A stretch of DNA of 64,000 bases, from the NCBI GenBank assembly GCA_949316235.1, contig OX438755.1, positions 20,979,151 through 21,043,150 on the forward strand. Direction: 5' to 3'. Below the pieces are notes generated by a model. That model did no database searches, had not been told where the DNA came from, and saw nothing but the letters and a program-made list of their open reading frames with translations. How positions within the stretch are numbered: the first letter of the stretch is position 1; each line of letters starts with the position of its first letter. The DNA comes from Oegoconia quadripuncta. Lineage: Eukaryota; Arthropoda; Insecta; Lepidoptera; Autostichidae. A program made the position numbers and the translations under genes. Shown here piece by piece: positions 1 to 11,072 of this stretch.

Positions 1-149
1 TTGTACCCCTGTGTACCCTTCAACGGCCAAGTCACACAACATTAACTATAATAATAAAGAAATCGCAGTAAGGAACCTTACACTTGGCACGACTTTGTGT
101 AGATTTCATTACTTTTTAGAGATAATCAAGCAGCTCCATCGAGACTTGG

Positions 150-380
150 CTAGTTTTTTACAGAATGTTTTTGGTGGGATTTCACTTCTTTTTGTAGAAA
201 CGTGGGCATATTATACATATATATGCCCACGTTTCTACAAATATACTTGATACTGCAAGTTGAGTCAGTTCTACCATACACCAAGAAAGATATTGAATGG
301 AAGAGACAAGACCCGTCTTTGGGCATACCAACTACTTGGTAGCCACTAAGTTCATCGTCGTCTTTTAATATTATCGACAT
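150..380 (-). pseudogene. OTU-type cysteine protease fragment
   Basis: Reading on the minus strand from 380, residues about 12-37 resemble the start of an OTU deubiquitinase-like domain. The motif MPKDGSCLFHSIS contains the Asp-Gly-x-Cys pair that carries the catalytic cysteine in this family, followed by a YG turn. A complete OTU domain has over 100 residues and a later catalytic His; neither is visible. The frame runs into the 191-241 palindrome and stops at 150, so the unit is truncated. OTU domains occur in host deubiquitinases and also in animal Helitron/Helentron proteins. Given the repeat-rich setting, a decayed transposon ORF is the likelier source. That the motif is OTU-like is seen; its origin is inference. 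Confidence 0.5.
191..241. repeat. Perfect 21-bp inverted repeat
   Basis: Positions 191-211 and 221-241 are exact reverse complements around a 9-base AT-only loop. The palindrome lies within the reading frame of the OTU-like fragment. It could be a small fold-back insertion or a terminator-like hairpin; I do not recognise the family. Confidence 0.85.
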
Positions 381-1250
381 TTTTTACGATAATTATTATC
401 TTGCGAAATCAAACACAATTAAACTCAACGACCTTTAGTATATGGACAACAAATCAGAAATACCGATAATATTTAGACTAAAACCTACTTATATCTTTAA
501 GACTTTTTTTGTTTTAATAAAAAAAACTTAAAGAAAATATTACTCTGCCTACTCAATCTATACAAACTATAAGCAAAACGTTAACTCTTAATTATTAGAC
601 AAGTGTCAATATAATTAATTATCAATGAACTTTCTACCAAAGGTACTACCTACCTAGTACTGAAATACAGCTAAATTAATGATATTTTTAAACGAAACGA
701 AGTAATATCTAACTAAATAAACTAAACTAGAATACTAGAAAAGTACTTATAAACACGAACGCGATTCGAAGTACTGCCTAACTGTAAATTAAACCTAGAA
801 AACTAAAAGTAGGTACTAAATAATTAACAATTAAATAAAGTATTCAATTGAAACTTCTTTTAATTCTGATAATTAAGTAATAATCAGTAATCCGTCACTA
901 ACCATATAATTCCTAACCTGTTTAAATCTTTGAATTAATATAATAACAACCTGCCAATTAACCTTAGAAAACCTCACGAAATAATCAGCGAAATCAACGA
1001 AATGCAAATAATCCCTCCTAATCCCTAGCAAACATTTTCAAGCGCAATAGAAGAATGTGGTAAACGACTGTAACGCGGCCGGTTGCCACTTTGCCATATA
1101 AGGTTATCGGAAAAACAAAACGTAAGCGCGTTTTAAAATACAGTCAACGCCATCTAGCGACGCGTGCGGGTATCACCGCCACTCTTAGCCAATGCATTAT
1201 ATTTTGACCAAATTTTCGTTTGTTTATTTAATTTGTGTAATGTTCGAGTA
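242..1250. other. AT-rich stretch without recognisable gene
   Basis: Mostly unstructured AT-rich sequence. Only the end of the OTU-like fragment lies in it, and I see no exon, RNA gene or clear element boundary. Confidence 0.5.
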
Positions 1251-1257
1251 GAATAAA

Positions 1258-1834
1258 ATTAATCGTTTGACTATTTCTTCTTGTAAACTTGTAATAAGTA
1301 TAAGTAAGTATAAGTATAAAAGCCAGTCTAGTCTTATCCAGAGTTTTCCTTTAATTTTATTTATATTCGTATTAAAAGCAGAAGGGGAGACATTCGCCCA
1401 GCAGTGGGACGCTATAGGCTAGATTAAATTAGAAGATGTGTCCCACTACGCTGGACAGTCGATTTTTTTATGTACCAACAGTAGAAGGGGGCAATACCAT
1501 ATCTCTAATACAGCTGGGACCAGCTGAGGGTTCTTCGTCAGATATAAAGTTAATCGTTCGACTATTTCTTCTTGTAAACTTGTAAGTATAAGTATAAAAG
1601 CCAGTGTAGTCTTATCCTGAGTTTTCCTTTAATTTTATTTATATGCGTATTATAAGCAGAAGGGGAAGCATGCGCCCAGCAGTGGGATGCTATAGGCTAG
1701 ATTAAATTAGAAGATGTGTCCCACTACGCTGGATTTTTGCAATGACAGTCGATTTTTCTATGTACCAATAGTAGAAGGGGGCATTACCATATCTCTAATA
1801 CAGCTGAGACCAGCTGAGGGTTCTTCATCAGATA
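1258..1834. repeat. Tandem duplication, two units of about 290 bp
   Basis: Unit 1 (about 1258-1544) and unit 2 (about 1548-1834) align along their whole length with scattered substitutions and a few indels, including an extra TTTTTGCAAT-type insertion in unit 2. Each unit contains CCCAGCAGTGGGACGCTATA-like sequence, the hallmark of a common lepidopteran LINE 3' region. The ORF-like frame in unit 2 is not supported as a gene. Divergence between the units looks modest, so the duplication is not brand new. Confidence 0.85.
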
Positions 1835-2087
1835 CTTCAGACCTTCGATTTTTGACATCAAATGAAGCGGCCCATCAAGTTGAATATTTTTTGTAAAGGC
1901 GGTATATGTCGATCTCTAATAGTTCGGTTGGGCTCTTGTGTTTCCTAATCAGGGTCACCAGGTACTCCAGATCTTCGATTATCCTAGTTTTTCTAGTTTT
2001 CCCTTTATGTGGCCATTAAACCATAACTCTGTACCAAATTTCAGCTCTCTGAGTTTATGGGAAGTACTAGTTCTATTTTGATGATCA

Positions 2088-2114
2088 TGAGTGAGTGAGT
2101 GAGTGAGTGAGTGT
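2088..2114. repeat. (GAGT)n microsatellite
   Basis: About six uninterrupted GAGT/GTGA units. They precede sequence of Helitron-like style (TCATAAATGCGAAAC). Confidence 0.8.
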
Positions 2115-2399
2115 CATAAATGCGAAACTTTGCTTTCGCATAACTTCGGAACTAAATGACCTACAGACTTGAAATTTTGGATTTTAAGTATGTGATTATA
2201 GCTTACTGGATGACGAAAATTTCTGCGTTCTAGTCTTATCCAGAGGTTCTAAAATAGGGGCCTGAAAATGCGGCGAAATGGTTCCAGTAAAGGATGGTAC
2301 GGCAGTGTTTGCTTCGCGCTTGACTTGGCGGGGGCACTGCCGTGCCCCCAGATTTGTTAGTGTGTAGTGTAGGTATTTGCTTTGCTTTAGTTTGAATTT

Positions 2400-2545
2400 G
2401 CTGTAATTTATGGTTGACTGGAAGAAATCATTCTCTGGGATAAGTCCGCCGTTGTACTCAATTTATGTATCAATGCAAAATTAATGTATTGCCTTTTTGT
2501 ACAATAAAGCGTTTACAAACAAACAAACAAACAAACAAAAACCAC
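2400..2545 (+). mobile_element. LINE 3' tail, + strand
   Basis: The stretch ends TTGTACAATAAAGCG followed by (AAAC)n. This is the 3' UTR, polyadenylation signal and simple-repeat tail of a 5'-truncated non-LTR retrotransposon. Related ends occur at 22600-22700 and 36900-37066. Confidence 0.65.
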
Positions 2546-2573
2546 GAGCGGAAAACTAATTTAGTTATAAAAC

Positions 2574-2645
2574 CTTTTTTTTTTTATGCACGACGGGTTC
2601 GTACTTGACCTCAATCACACCTGATCTTAAGTGAAGATGAAACCT
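2574..2645 (-). mobile_element. SINE-C 3' fragment
   Basis: A T-run followed by TATGCACGACGGGTTCGTAC and a Leu-type GACCTCAATCACACCTGAT block matches the 3' end of SINE-C in reverse orientation. The rest of the SINE is missing. Confidence 0.7.
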
Positions 2646-2667
2646 ACAATATTAAATTAAAATAATA

Positions 2668-2920
2668 ATAATAATAAATATCTTTGCATATACACACAGC
2701 GCCATCTAGGTCCACAGTAAGCATCTAGGCTTGTATTATGGATTCCAGATGGCTGATAAACTACACAAATACATTTTTGTTGTTGTAAATAAATGCATAA
2801 ATAAATGAAAAACAAATGTCTGTATTCATCGTACAAACGTATGCCCCTAGCGGGATTCGAACCCGCGACCTTTTGGTATAGCTGTCAAAATTTTTAACCA
2901 CTACACCAAACAGGTCGTCA
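2668..2920 (-). mobile_element. SINE-B copy (tRNA-headed), minus strand
   Basis: The tRNA-like head is at 2845-2920, with an A box resembling TGGTGTAGTGG and a B box GGTTCGAATCC on the minus strand. The body follows, and the tail includes the AGATGGCGCTGTGTGT block. This is a nearly full-length copy of the family seen again at 8766, 23645, 25634, 35750, 38236, 41448 and 45881. Confidence 0.8.
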
Positions 2921-2949
2921 ACCACTGTGAACTTCATTCCAAAAATTAA

Positions 2950-3015
2950 TCAATTACTATTTTCGATTCGATCGCGCAGGACGACTCTGAGCATAGCTCT
3001 TTCCACCTCACTATC
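2950..3015 (-). mobile_element. RTE-like LINE fragment, antisense
   Basis: The short block CGCAGGACGACTCTGAGCAT with its flank matches the antisense of the coding stretch seen intact at 62460-62520 (RAMLKVSLRDRIRNE). It is a relic of the reverse-transcriptase C-terminal region. Confidence 0.5.
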
Positions 3016-3435
3016 ATAAAGATGAATTTAACAAGTTGTTTCTCTGAAAAAGTTGTATACAATACCTTTTGGTATCAAGAACAAATTAAAATTCACCCCA
3101 TATAGTATTTTTCGACGTCCAAATACGAATATAATCTGTGTTAACATTAGTCGGTACACCTTGTAACTTTTCCCGGCATCGTCTGAACGAGTGCGATAGG
3201 AAAATTATCCGAACCCGCCCTTCGTGATCACTCAATGTTCAGTGTTCATCAATCAGCGACGCGAACACTTGCACTAAACATCATAACTCATCTGGCGGCC
3301 ATTTATTATCTACAAGTTTTGAAATGATCAAGCGCATCCATTTTTCAACGACGATGTCGGGTTCTATTACAATACCAACTAGCTTACAGCACGCGATTAC
3401 ATCTGTGTGGCTCTCGAAATATATTGTTAGGATAA

Positions 3436-3659
3436 TCTAACTAAATATTATAAATGTGAAAGTTTGGATGTTTGTTTATTTGTTTGTTGTTCAATAACAG
3501 CGAAACGGATTTGGATGAAATTTGGTATATAGATAGAATACACCCTGAATTGAGACATAGGAAATGTTTTATCCCAATAAAGTGAGTAGTTCCCGCGGCA
3601 TAAACAAATTTACGTGATAAAGTTATTTCACGCAGGCGAAGCCGCGGGCGGAAAGCTAG
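3436..3659 (+). mobile_element. Short non-autonomous Helitron
   Basis: The element begins TCTAACTAAATATTATAAAT and ends GGCGGAAAGCTAG, flanked by A on the left and T on the right. This is the TC...CTRR, A|T-insertion pattern of Helitrons. A GC-rich short palindrome (CCGCGG) lies just before the CTAG end. A second copy is at 44397-44615. There is no coding capacity; it would depend on a Rep/helicase encoded elsewhere. Confidence 0.75.
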
Positions 3660-4149
3660 TCAATTATATAAGGCAAATCTTACATTTTCATTGGCAATAC
3701 TATTGGGTTAATGGTGGTGTTTTTTTAATTTACCCAACTGCTGGCAACAACGAATTGTAACGCTATTATTTATACGTGGGTATTCGCAGCAGCAGCATTC
3801 TGAGGGAGCGAGTCCTAGCGAGCGGCCGAGTTATCAAGAGTGATTAAATGTTTTATATGGTGATGTACTTTAATTTGTAATATTCTATGTTTTTAATCAG
3901 GTTCAATAATTTATAACTTATTTGTGCATGCTCAAGTCTATGTAATTTACCTGCATATCTGCCTTTATAATGTGAGTGAAGGTAAACTAATTAGTGATTA
4001 TGGAGTTTTTTCTCATTATATGGAAAAAAAATATAGCGCGGTTTAAATAACTGCTAACGCCATCTACGATTTGTTTATGGAACTATAGCCAATAAACAGC
4101 TATTTTAAAGATTTTGCTGTTATTTTAAAAGGAATTACAAGTGTAGGGC

Positions 4150-4480
4150 TCGCAGACGGTGATGGTCTGTGCTGTGGACCTACATTATGCACGAGAGGTT
4201 GACCGGAATTTTCAGCTCTGTCGTACTTGCAAGGCGGCTCATGAATAAGTTCAGGCTCTGGAGCTGCAGGTACCTCAGGATAGTGATCGAAGCGCACGAA
4301 GCGTCGGGCTCCAGTGATCGTGCGCGGCGTCACCGACTCCTGGATGCGGAGCCAGTTGCGCAGCGATGCGGCGGTGAGTGCATACCATGCCGGCGCCGCA
4401 TATATTAGGCGGGACTGGATGTGTGTTTTCGCTCTCTGTACGACATCGCTGACGTGATGTACTAATGGATCCACATACAC
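4150..4480 (-). pseudogene. Jockey-like reverse transcriptase C-terminal fragment
   Basis: The minus-strand reading contains SRLIYAAPAWYALTAAS followed by RNWLRIQES and an Arg-rich segment. This is the pattern downstream of the palm domain in Jockey-clade LINE reverse transcriptases (Y-A-A-P-x-W then a 'QN..R...GA' stretch). The frame loses family resemblance after about residue 65 and has no RT catalytic YxDD, so it is a 5'-truncated, decayed copy. Confidence 0.6.
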
Positions 4481-4494
4481 GATGTTGTGAAATA

Positions 4495-4650
4495 CATAAC
4501 ACCCGTCGTTTTCCGTCGGGGGCTATAAACCAAAAAACCCGACAACATGATTTATCAAAACGAATCTAACGACACCCTGCCCAGGCTACAGTAGGCACGA
4601 TAGGTATCCACATACATGCACACAAAAAACATTACACCCCCTTTGGTAGT
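4495..4650. repeat. Dispersed repeat with CGAATCTAACGACACC block
   Basis: It contains CGTCGTTTTCCGTCGGGGGC, CGAATCTAACGACACC and CACACAAAAAACATTACACC. A partial relative occurs at 15375-15490 (AAATCTAACGACACCACGC), and the CGTCGGGGG end recurs at 32890-32915. It is a lepidopteran-style interspersed repeat whose class I cannot assign. Confidence 0.5.
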
Positions 4651-5139
4651 CGGCTGAAAAAGTTTTTATTTATTTATTTGAGAGAATGTGGGAACACGTT
4701 TTTATTTAGTAGCATAGTAGAGTCTACGTCGTGCCTATTAATTTTTTTCCAGATTCCTTGGTCCCAGGTATATGGACTATCGTTTAAAATATTTTGATTC
4801 TTAAAAGCGGAAATTCAAATACTCCCTCTCAATGTACCTCGAAGTAATCTAAGGAATATACTTGACAAATTTCATTAATATAAACATATGTAGTTAGTAA
4901 GAAAACATGATCCTAATTATAAAGACGATAGCGTGTAATTTATGCTGCAAGAAAAGGACGCGTCATATCGTAGCGTCGTCTGCTACGCGGTTGTAGCAGC
5001 TGCTACATGTGCTACAAAGATGCTACATCACTGAGAAACGCGCGTGGGTCGCTAACACGGTTCAATTTCAACTTTAACCGTTGTTGAAGTGAAAGGAAAT
5101 ACGTTGTTTTGATAATTAATGAGAGATAGATACTTTACA

Positions 5140-5345
5140 CATCGATAGCTCAGCGGTTAAGACGCGGTCTCCCAATTTAGGAAGTCCGGGTTCATTTCTC
5201 AGGCAGGCCATGTACCAATGAGTTTTTAAATTTAATTACTTATGTGCATTCATCCGACTGCTCTTAAACGGTGAAGGAAAACATCGTAAGGATTTCTGCA
5301 TGCCTGAGGAATAAATTCCAAGGCATGTGAAGTCCCCAACCCGCA
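5140..5345 (+). mobile_element. SINE-D copy (tRNA-headed)
   Basis: The head ATCGATAGCTCAGCGGTTAA followed by GGTCTCCC and a B-box-like GTCCGGGTTCATTTCTC resembles a tRNA with a damaged B box. The body GTGAAGGAAAACATCGTAAG plus GCATGCCTGAGGAATAAAT is typical of a widespread lepidopteran SINE. It abuts a SINE-C remnant at 5346. A head fragment of the same family may lie at 57541. Confidence 0.7.
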
Positions 5346-5567
5346 TTACGGTCAAGTTAAGTGAAGATGAGGTCGAAGGTGGAAGCGTACTGACCATTGC
5401 TGCTTGGCGGCAGATTTAGATGAGATGGTGGTAGCTAGCCAGGCGGACACTTAAAATGCCCTACCACCAACCAAACCGAGTACTTAAACATGTACCCCGC
5501 TGGAGATCGAACCCGCGACCTCCGAATCGTAAACCCAATGTTATTTACATTGAGCCACGTAGGCGGT
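5346..5567 (-). mobile_element. SINE-C copy, internally deleted
   Basis: Minus orientation. The tRNA-like head (CCGCTGGAGATCGAACCCGC region) and body GGTGGTAGCTAGCCAGGCGG are present. The usual block between the GTACTGACC and ATTGCTGCTTGG motifs is deleted. Confidence 0.8.
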
Positions 5568-5569
5568 TA

Positions 5570-6125
5570 TAATTTATAAACTAAGTTTATAAATCTCAAA
5601 TTTAAGCATTGCTTGTCACTGTTTTTCGGAAATGCAGAAATAGTTTTCGAACGTACTTAATATTCTCCTAGTGTAAGTGAAGGAACAGCTAAAACATTAA
5701 TTTCTTTGAACCTAGAGAGTTATTTAGACAAAGATGATAGATTGCTGTTATTGTTATTTAATTTTTCTCGCCTCGGAGGTGAGATGGGGCAAGAGTGTCG
5801 TCACAAGTGTCATCCCAAACTAAAGCCCGACCCATGCTCTAAAGAATCAAAAACATTTCATCCGGTCTCTTCCCATCGTTCTATAAAATATCTTTCTGTT
5901 CAAGAACAGCAGGTGCTTTGACAGAGGCAAGAGAACAACGGATAATGCCGTGGCGGGAAATACGCCCGGCACTCTTTCCAGTCAAAGACCTCACGGCAAA
6001 ATGTTGTGTTGAATAATCGCTCGATTGCCGCGTTTTTGTATTGACCAAATAAGAGTCGGTGGCTCAAGGTCAAGTGTCATTGCTGGAACGAATTATTTAT
6101 TATATTCTGTTAATTTCCGCTAAAC
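5570..6125. other. No recognisable gene
   Basis: It includes a 71-codon open frame at 5706-5921 with no family resemblance or splice context. I see nothing supportable. Confidence 0.5.
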
Positions 6126-6126
6126 A

Positions 6127-6262
6127 TACATACATTGCCACGCCTGTTTCCCGTAGGGGTAAGTAGAGACCACAGACTTTCACTTGCTGACACACCTCTC
6201 ATAATTTCATATATGCACGTTGGTTAAGGGTACTCTTGACTTGGCCTTTCTTTAATATACCC
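6127..6262. repeat. Dispersed repeat E
   Basis: The block CACGCCTGTTTCCCGTAGGG, GTAGAGACCACAGACTTTCA and CTTGACTTGGCCTTTCTTT is repeated with divergence at 39298-39345 and 43383-43530. It probably derives from a LINE in one of its UTRs. Confidence 0.6.
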
Positions 6263-6864
6263 CTAGACACTATTAAAATAACTTTAAATCTGTGTCGTTA
6301 AGCCGGCTAACATCCTCTTTTAGACATTTTAATTTCAATTACATTTTATATTAATATTGTATATATTAGCTCTGTGTTACTCAAGTTTTACTTCACTTTA
6401 AAACTCATTAAATAAGATTTTAATGAGTTCCGAAATCGAATATTTTAAAATTTAAATTATGTTTGAAATTCGAACTTCACCAATAAATTCACTAATGCCC
6501 AAACGCTGGATCCGAAGGGGTTCGTGGCTGTCAATATACAAGGAGGTTTCATAAATTACCATAATCGCTGGAATTATTCAGGATAAATGATCGAGTATGA
6601 ACTCTGCCCATTTCAACTTTAAGATTATCATGATTTTAGGTATTTCAAACAAGAGAGTAACGAAAAATGTTTTTTTTTTTCATTAGAATTCCAAACATAA
6701 TCTTCATCATATCAGACACAGGATGACCACAGCTGAATATGAGCCTTCCCCATAGATTTCCAGAGCAATCGGTTGGTAGCGGCTTGCATCCAGCGGCTGC
6801 CCAAGATCTAGAACTAAATACTTCAATAGCCAGCAGTTCTATGTGCCCTACCAACTGCATCTAC

Positions 6865-6932
6865 CGTCTTTTTTATGCACAACGGGTTAGCACTTGACCT
6901 CAATCACACCTGATGTTAAGTGAAGATGAGAC
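6865..6932 (-). mobile_element. SINE-C 3' fragment
   Basis: The TATGCACAACGGGTTAGCAC end and ACTTGACCTCAATCACACC block in reverse orientation; the remainder of the SINE is absent. Confidence 0.7.
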
Positions 6933-7257
6933 GGATGTTATCTGCTGGGATAACGTTTGTTCTTCTACGGATTTCTCGATTCCAGATTCGATCTCGTGTT
7001 GGAACATTTTTCTTTTTTTCAGTAAAATATCAGTTTTAATAAATGAGTTGATAAGGTCTCCTTGTAAGTATAGCAATACCTGTATCAGAAGACCTCACTC
7101 TTCCATAGCAATGTTACATTATTTTACTAAATAAAACAAACAAGTGTCAATTTAGTAAGAAACTTAACAATAATAATAAAAAGGAATACTTGAGTGACAA
7201 ATTGTGAGAGTTTAATTAACTGTTATGAAAGTTCAACGTGGTCGCTTGTAGCTATGT

Positions 7258-7336
7258 GCATGTATGTGTGTGTGCGTGTGTGTATGCGTGTGTATGTATG
7301 TGTGTGTGCGTGTGTGTGAGTGTGTGTATGAGTACA
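7258..7336. repeat. (TG)n microsatellite, interrupted
   Basis: About 75 bases of TGTG broken by A and C, for example TATGTGTGTGTGCGTGTG. It is immediately upstream of unrelated sequence. Confidence 0.85.
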
Positions 7337-7406
7337 TTTATGTGTAAAAATAGGTGTGTATGTTTGTTACATTAAACATCACCCTTGTCAAAGCTAGCTG
7401 TGTGAC

Positions 7407-7448
7407 CTTGAGCTTACTTATGAGGCTCATAGTCAGAGACCACGTTTC
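7407..7448 (-). mobile_element. RTE-like LINE fragment, antisense
   Basis: GACCTTGAGCTTACTTATGA and GACCACGTTTCAC match the antisense of the RTE reading at 62519-62570. It is a very short relic. Confidence 0.45.
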
Positions 7449-7449
7449 A

Positions 7450-8570
7450 CCAATTCCAAACAAGTGGAGATTAAGTTATTAACGCATCATCTTTAATAGC
7501 AGAATTGAGTGTGATCTTTAAGATTTTCTAGTCTAGTGTTGCAACAATATCTCAAGGGATTTTGGTAGTAAGCCATTCCATCGATCCTCTAACTTCTGCA
7601 CTCCGTCCATCCATCAAGATTATTAATTAACTTACGAAGGATCTAACGTAATAAAAGCTAATCCATTAGGGGCCGAATTAAATTTCGCTTAGTTATTAAT
7701 TTCCGAGGTTTTGTTTAGACAATTTGGACTTCGCGTCGTTAGCACGCTTGCAAGGAAGGGTGTTAGTGAAAGGAAGTCGGGGAAAAAATTAAGGGGATTC
7801 TTTTGTGAATTGATGGTTGGAACGGACTTCGAAAATAGACGGGATCATTTCATTTTTAATTATTTAAACCACCGCACTGACGTCTGCCATCCTTAAAGGC
7901 TTAGTGCTATGTGGTATCCATGATGTGCTTGTGACATTTCTCTCTCGAGTTATTATAATATTAGGATCCTGCAAATGTTGGGAGAAGATTAATTGCAGGC
8001 TGCGTGGTGATCGAGGTTTATTATTGGATGTTGTTCCGATCGCAGGAGAGCGAACAACTGGCCGCGCGCCAGTATATATACATTTAGATTCGCGCCATCT
8101 ATCGGATTGTCCTGGAACCCGTGAGAAAGGTACACTTGAAATGAATAGATTGATTAAAGGTGGGTTCTCGGGTTCGCCGATAGATGGCGCCAGTCTTTCC
8201 AAAATTGTGCCGACAAGTCAGGCGAGGTTCTATACTGAACAGCAAAATCAACACATTCACTCTCATCTGATGTTAAGAACAGAACTGCTTTGACAAATTT
8301 GTTTGGAAGCATTGCTCTAGGCGTAAATTTGTCTATGTATTAAAGTAGTACAAAAGTAAAACACTTTTAACTCTTGTGCATTACGTCATACTACAACTGA
8401 AAGGTTTTCGATACTTGCCTCAAAATAGTAAGGTATTCGAAAATTCTAACGTCATTTGAGTTCCGACTATGACTTTTTGAACGCGACGCGCAGGATAATA
8501 ATATATGGCGTGACTTCTCATGTTACCCAGCACATCCGAATCTTTTACGAAGTTGTTTCAGTCCAACTGC
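7450..8570. other. No recognisable gene; short inverted CGCCATCTATCGG pair
   Basis: Open frames at 7711-7896 and 7904-8293 show no family resemblance. CGCCATCTATCGG at about 8094 and its reverse complement at about 8177 form an inverted pair 70 bp apart, possibly the end of a small DNA element. Confidence 0.4.
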
Positions 8571-8576
8571 GAAAGT

Positions 8577-8680
8577 TTACCCGATTGCCCGATTCAGACA
8601 GTTTGTCCGAGGTAGTCATAGTTTATTCGAGTTAGTCATACTTTGATCGAGGTGAGCATAATTTGCCCGGGATAGATATC
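8577..8680. repeat. Minisatellite, 20-bp degenerate units
   Basis: Consecutive 20-base units such as AGTCATAGTTTATTCGAGTT, AGTCATACTTTGATCGAGGT and GAGCATAATTTGCCCGGGAT. Related units reappear at 9296-9366. Confidence 0.75.
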
Positions 8681-8765
8681 GTATTAGTATACGATATCTA
8701 CTTAGTACTACTACTTAGTAGTAGTCGGTCCCGGTTGCGTGGCTTAAAGACACTGACCATTATTT

Positions 8766-8965
8766 TTAACGACCTGTTTGGTGTAGTGGTCATAAATTCT
8801 GCTGCTATACCAAAAGGTCGCGGGTTCGAATCGAAAAATAAAAGTATATGTGTAGTTTATCAACCATCTGGTATCTATAATACAAGCCTAGTTGCTTAGT
8901 GTGGAACTAGATGGCGCTGTGTGTAGTTGCAAATATATTTATATTTATTTATTTATTAGGTGCCC
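8766..8965 (+). mobile_element. SINE-B copy, + strand, internally deleted
   Basis: The head GACCTGTTTGGTGTAGTGGT and B box GCGGGTTCGAATC are intact. The section between the head and the ATGTGTAGTTTATCAACCAT body block is deleted. It ends in (ATTT)n after AGATGGCGCTGTGTGT. Confidence 0.8.
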
Positions 8966-9164
8966 ACTAGTCTAGTAATGGTGGATTATGGTCTGTACGT
9001 CTCTCCCAGTGAGAGGAGGTTATGCCTCAACAGTTGAGACGTATAAGCTGTTTACGAAATATATTTTGCTCGATTTAAACATACCGAACATTCATTGAAG
9101 CGATTTCGCTCCTCATTCATAATGCGAAATAGGAACCCCCGACGTAAGTGTCAAAAATCTTTGA

Positions 9165-9252
9165 TAGAGCAGGATGAATGCATTTACTTAGACTGCGTGG
9201 TTCATCTTCGACCACATCGTCACTTTCCATCACGTAACTTGTAGTGAAACGT
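9165..9252 (+). mobile_element. CR1-like LINE 3' tail
   Basis: TTCATCTTCGACCACATCGT then CACTTTCCATCACGTAACTT matches the end of the LINE at 34163-34612 (same CATCGTCACTTTCCATCAGG block). Confidence 0.55.
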
Positions 9253-9295
9253 ATGTTCAATCAATAATAAAAAGGATCATAGCCCGAAACATACC

Positions 9296-9366
9296 AAGTT
9301 TGCCCGTGATAGACATAATTTGCCCAAGTTTGCCCGAAATAGACATAATTTGCCCGAGGTAGCTTA
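9296..9366. repeat. Minisatellite, same 20-bp unit as 8577
   Basis: Repeats of AGACATAATTTGCCCGAGGT-type units. They are separated from the first array by a SINE-B copy and about 350 bp. Confidence 0.75.
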
Positions 9367-9999
9367 GACTAGGCGGACTCGTAATAATCACCACCATTCA
9401 TCACACAAATGAAACTGAAATGAAACTGCGGAAGACAAACGCAATCAGAATAATGGATGCCCATCTAGTTTACATGAGGTGGTCGCATTTACTTAATGCG
9501 CCTATGAGTAGATTGCTAAATGGCTCGGCATGTCGTCATAGTATCCGACGAATTATTTATAAAATTATAAAAAGACCCGACCTGCGTAATCAACCGAAAA
9601 GAGAAATTCAGACCCCTAGAATTCTAATTTTTGTTGGGTGTATACTTGAACGTTAAAGGTATCTTAGTCTTGGGATATGATTCAACAAGAGACTTGGGGC
9701 AAGCTTGTATGTACAGCTAATTTCTATGGTGCCGCACGTTTGGGAAACGGAAAAGTTATGGGATACTTTGTTGTCCGTCTGTCTGCTTTTTCGATCCAAC
9801 ACAATTGACAAGCTTTCAAGCATTTCTGTCACTTTTATTATTGGCACTTTTACTCGCATCAAGGCGCAGCCCATGGTATATACATTCAACATTTAAATAT
9901 ATTCGATGTATATGAATAATAATAAATAATAAAAGTATTAATTCACCATATAAGATACACGTATAGAATTTACAGTAACATTAATAAGGTAAAAAGTTA

Positions 10000-10110
10000 G
10001 GTAGGGACTCACCAGAAATGCTGATTGCATTGGACACCGTTTACATTCAGTAGGCGCCGTGTCGTGTATCACTGTTGATCCTGGCTTACAGGAGTTGTGA
10101 GAAGAGTGCG
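10000..10110. mobile_element. R1-like LINE 3' UTR fragment
   Basis: The block CAGTAGGCGCCGTGTCGTGT, CACTGTTGATCCTGGCTTAC and AGGAGTTGTGAGAAG matches 11790-11870, which lies downstream of an R1-like reading frame. It is probably a separate, severely truncated copy. Confidence 0.55.
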
Positions 10111-11072
10111 GAGGAATGAGGTTTGTATATCTATGTGTTCATGTATCAAGGCCCTTCTCGGTGTTACCATATACTAGAGTCTAAAAATCTGTACATCCAA
10201 AAGCAAAATCCGTGCACAATCCGTACGAAACTTGGAATAAAAAATACAAACATGTATACAAATAGTCTTTATTAATTTCTTTTTATCATATCTATGTTAA
10301 TAACTAAATGGAAATTGTGTATTCCCTAACATAATTCCCTTCCGAAAGCGTGAATGGCAGGGTCGGTAAAGGTCGACTAAGAAGGACGTACGTCAGTCAA
10401 GTGACTGACGTACTCACAAAAGGTCAGGTGCGGTCAACTACTACCGACGAGCGTGTATAAAGCATTTGATGAGAGTGGAAGAAGCAAAAGTAGTATATCA
10501 GTATCTTTGCAAGTGTAAACCAATGGTCTGTGCCTACTGCAACGGGAAACAGGCGAGAGCATATGTATGTTAGTATATATTCCCTAACAACTGTTCTATA
10601 TGAAGGAGTGCTTATATATAGATACGTTCATTACCTGTGTGATGCAAATTAAATTTCCACATACACATATTTCATATAATAATTACAGAAGTATGTTTAT
10701 AACTTGCGGAGATATCCCAGAACGTACATGAAAAAATACAGTTCAATTGAGAAACTCGTCCTTTCGAAAGCCAGTTAACTACCGGAATAGAATTCAAAAG
10801 GTAACCCTAACGAAAAGGTAGTAAGGTCACCGGGTTAACCCTCGTTTGCTATGCACAAAACCCTGCATTTTGTGTAAAAGACCAGTTTTATTCGGGTCAA
10901 AGCTTACATCCACTTTGTATTTCGCCTTCCGGGTCACATATAATGTACAGCTAGCAAAAACAATATCATAATAAGCGAGAGATGTGTTTCAAATTGAAAA
11001 ACAAAACTCGGAAGATTTATTTTTCAACTATTTGTCGGTCGGTATCCCGGTATGAGAAGTAGTCTATAAATG

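Noticed and set aside
5706..5921. 71-codon Cys-containing frame as a small secreted peptide
   Set aside because: No signal peptide, no conserved cysteine spacing, and the Met lacks context.
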